Shown: positions 62,911 through 64,000 of the stretch, one piece after another | Numbering within the stretch: the first letter of the stretch is position 1 | Layout of the letters: each line of letters begins with the position of its first letter | NCBI RefSeq assembly: GCF_024679095.1 | Contig: NC_066516.1 | Span: 25,470,313-25,534,312, forward strand | Direction: 5' to 3' | DNA length: 64,000 bases | Source of the DNA: Eriocheir sinensis | Taxonomy: Eukaryota > Arthropoda > Malacostraca > Decapoda > Varunidae | The notes under the pieces: model-generated | Told to the model about the DNA's origin: nothing | Databases searched by the model: none | The model's input: only the letters and a program-made list of their open reading frames with translations | Program-made: the position numbers and the translations under genes

Positions 62911-63060
62911 GCGCTAGCTCAGACCTCCTGCAGAAAATGTGCAAATAATGACTTTCACTATGATGATTAATGAGCCGGGATACACGAGAGGAAAAAATTA
63001 ACTATCCCTCGTTTATGTAATCTGTTTTGAGCGAAGGACAGACGGAGGGGCTGAGGGAAG

Positions 63061-63063
<3 letters not shown>

Positions 63064-63130
<67 letters not shown>
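63064..63130. repeat. (GT)n microsatellite
   Basis: About 33 GT units. Confidence 0.97.
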
Positions 63131-63132
<2 letters not shown>

Positions 63133-63350
63133 CCTTCCACCTTCTCATTAGTTCCACCTTCCCCTCTTCCTTATCTCCTTCCCTCCATCTCCCCCTCCTT
63201 CCATCCACTTCTCTCCACCTCTCCCTCTCCTTCCACGCATAACTTTCTCTCTTTCACCTCTCCCTTTTCCACATCTCCCTTCATCCCTACACCTCTGTCT
63301 TCTTCATATCTGCTTCCCTGCATCTCTTCCTCCTTCCTTAAACTGTGTGT
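63131..63350. other. Pyrimidine-rich spacer
   Basis: C+T-rich, with cttccatctcccc-like blocks repeated irregularly. Confidence 0.6.
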
Positions 63351-63917
63351 GTGAGGGGGAGGGAGAACTGTTGCTTTCTCTGGTGGATCGACTGGTATGA
63401 ATTTCGACACATATGGTAACAGGGGATCGCGGGAGAGGCATTCGTAATATATACAGTCTGGCCCGATCAACCTCCACAACAACGATATAAAGTAACGAGA
63501 CGTGAGTGCCCGCAGATACCTTTCGTACTCTCCCCTTAACATATATTACGTCCCTTATTTATTCCCAGGTAAGGGAGACATACCAAAAAAAAAATAGGAA
63601 AACATACGAAGCAGTACAAAAAAAATAGACAAAAATATGTCAATAGAAAAATGGAAAATTATGGACACTTTCGTACGGTCGTCCCGGTTAAGGAGAAAAA
63701 AACAAAAGAATAGAAATAGAAAACAACGTGAAAAAGTACAAAATATTTAAAGATACAAAATATATCAACGGAAGAATAGCAAATTATAGACACTTTTGTA
63801 CAATAACAAGAACAATGAAATGCCCCCTCTTTCTCTCTTTCTCTTTACTCCTCTCTCAACCCCCTCCCCCCCCCACCACACACACACTCATTCACCATAA
63901 TATCCTTGTAGAAAACG

Positions 63918-63919
<2 letters not shown>
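63351..63919. other. Spacer with a duplicated A-rich block
   Basis: The text ggaaaacatac...agtacaaaaaaaatagac...atatgtcaatagaaaaatgg...aaattatggacacttt (63596-63672) recurs in changed form at 63714-63800. Two tandem units of about 125 bp. No gene recognised. Confidence 0.6.

Positions 63920-64000
<81 letters not shown>
63920..64000. repeat. (TC)n microsatellite, runs off the window
   Basis: At least 40 TC units, continuing to the last base. Confidence 0.97.

Overview
The window reads as animal nuclear DNA from a decapod crustacean, most likely a crab. This is inferred from the very dense, very long dinucleotide and trinucleotide microsatellites, tRNA-derived SINEs, CR1/Jockey-like LINE 3' ends, piggyBac-like and other small inverted-repeat elements, and short TTAGG (arthropod telomere-type) tracts. 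There are no bacterial signals: no operons, no Shine-Dalgarno-led genes, no CRISPR. I could not support a single complete host protein-coding gene. Most long open frames are microsatellites read through (His-Thr, Cys-Val, Leu-Ser, Arg-Glu, Ile or Asn runs) or one strand of pyrimidine-rich DNA. The only confident coding remnants belong to non-LTR retrotransposons.

Layout. 1-5.4 kb: spacer with one possible small exon, microsatellites, a SINE and a purine-rich minisatellite. 5.4-14.7 kb: pyrimidine-rich spacer with three degenerate tandem families (about 90, 140 and 140 bp) and a foldback element. 15.0-20.1 kb: two head-to-head arrays of a ~96-bp monomer forming a giant inverted repeat, ending at a LINE remnant. 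20.7-25.7 kb: a tRNA-SINE set in CA repeats, a pyrimidine satellite, then LINE, SINE and LINE between GGA repeats. 25.7-28.3 kb: spacer with one possible first exon. 28.35-31.2 kb: a third copy of the ~96-bp array with inverted flanks. 31.2-33.2 kb: two reverse-strand LINE fragments (an SGNH-hydrolase ORF1 plus endonuclease, and an RT C-terminus). 33.5-39 kb: microsatellites, a TTAA-bounded insertion carrying LINE RT sequence, and a MITE. 39-45 kb: a TTAA-bounded piggyBac-like MITE with TTAGG repeats, a long pyrimidine tract, a LINE remnant and a second MITE copy. 45-55 kb: very long TC, TA, GA, CA and AAT arrays, a hAT-like MITE and two SINEs. 55-64 kb: minisatellite, SINE, LINE 3' ends, a degenerate ~210-bp satellite and a 116-bp near-identical duplication.

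The most notable signals are the three related ~96-bp arrays with shared monomer order and shuffled, inverted flanks, and the repeated finding of retroelements bounded on both sides by a matching microsatellite (SINE by CA, LINE by GGA/TCC). That pattern suggests insertion into, or birth of, microsatellites by retrotransposition. All family assignments come from reading motifs by eye. No alignment or database search was run, and boundaries are approximate to about 5-20 bp unless a motif fixes them.
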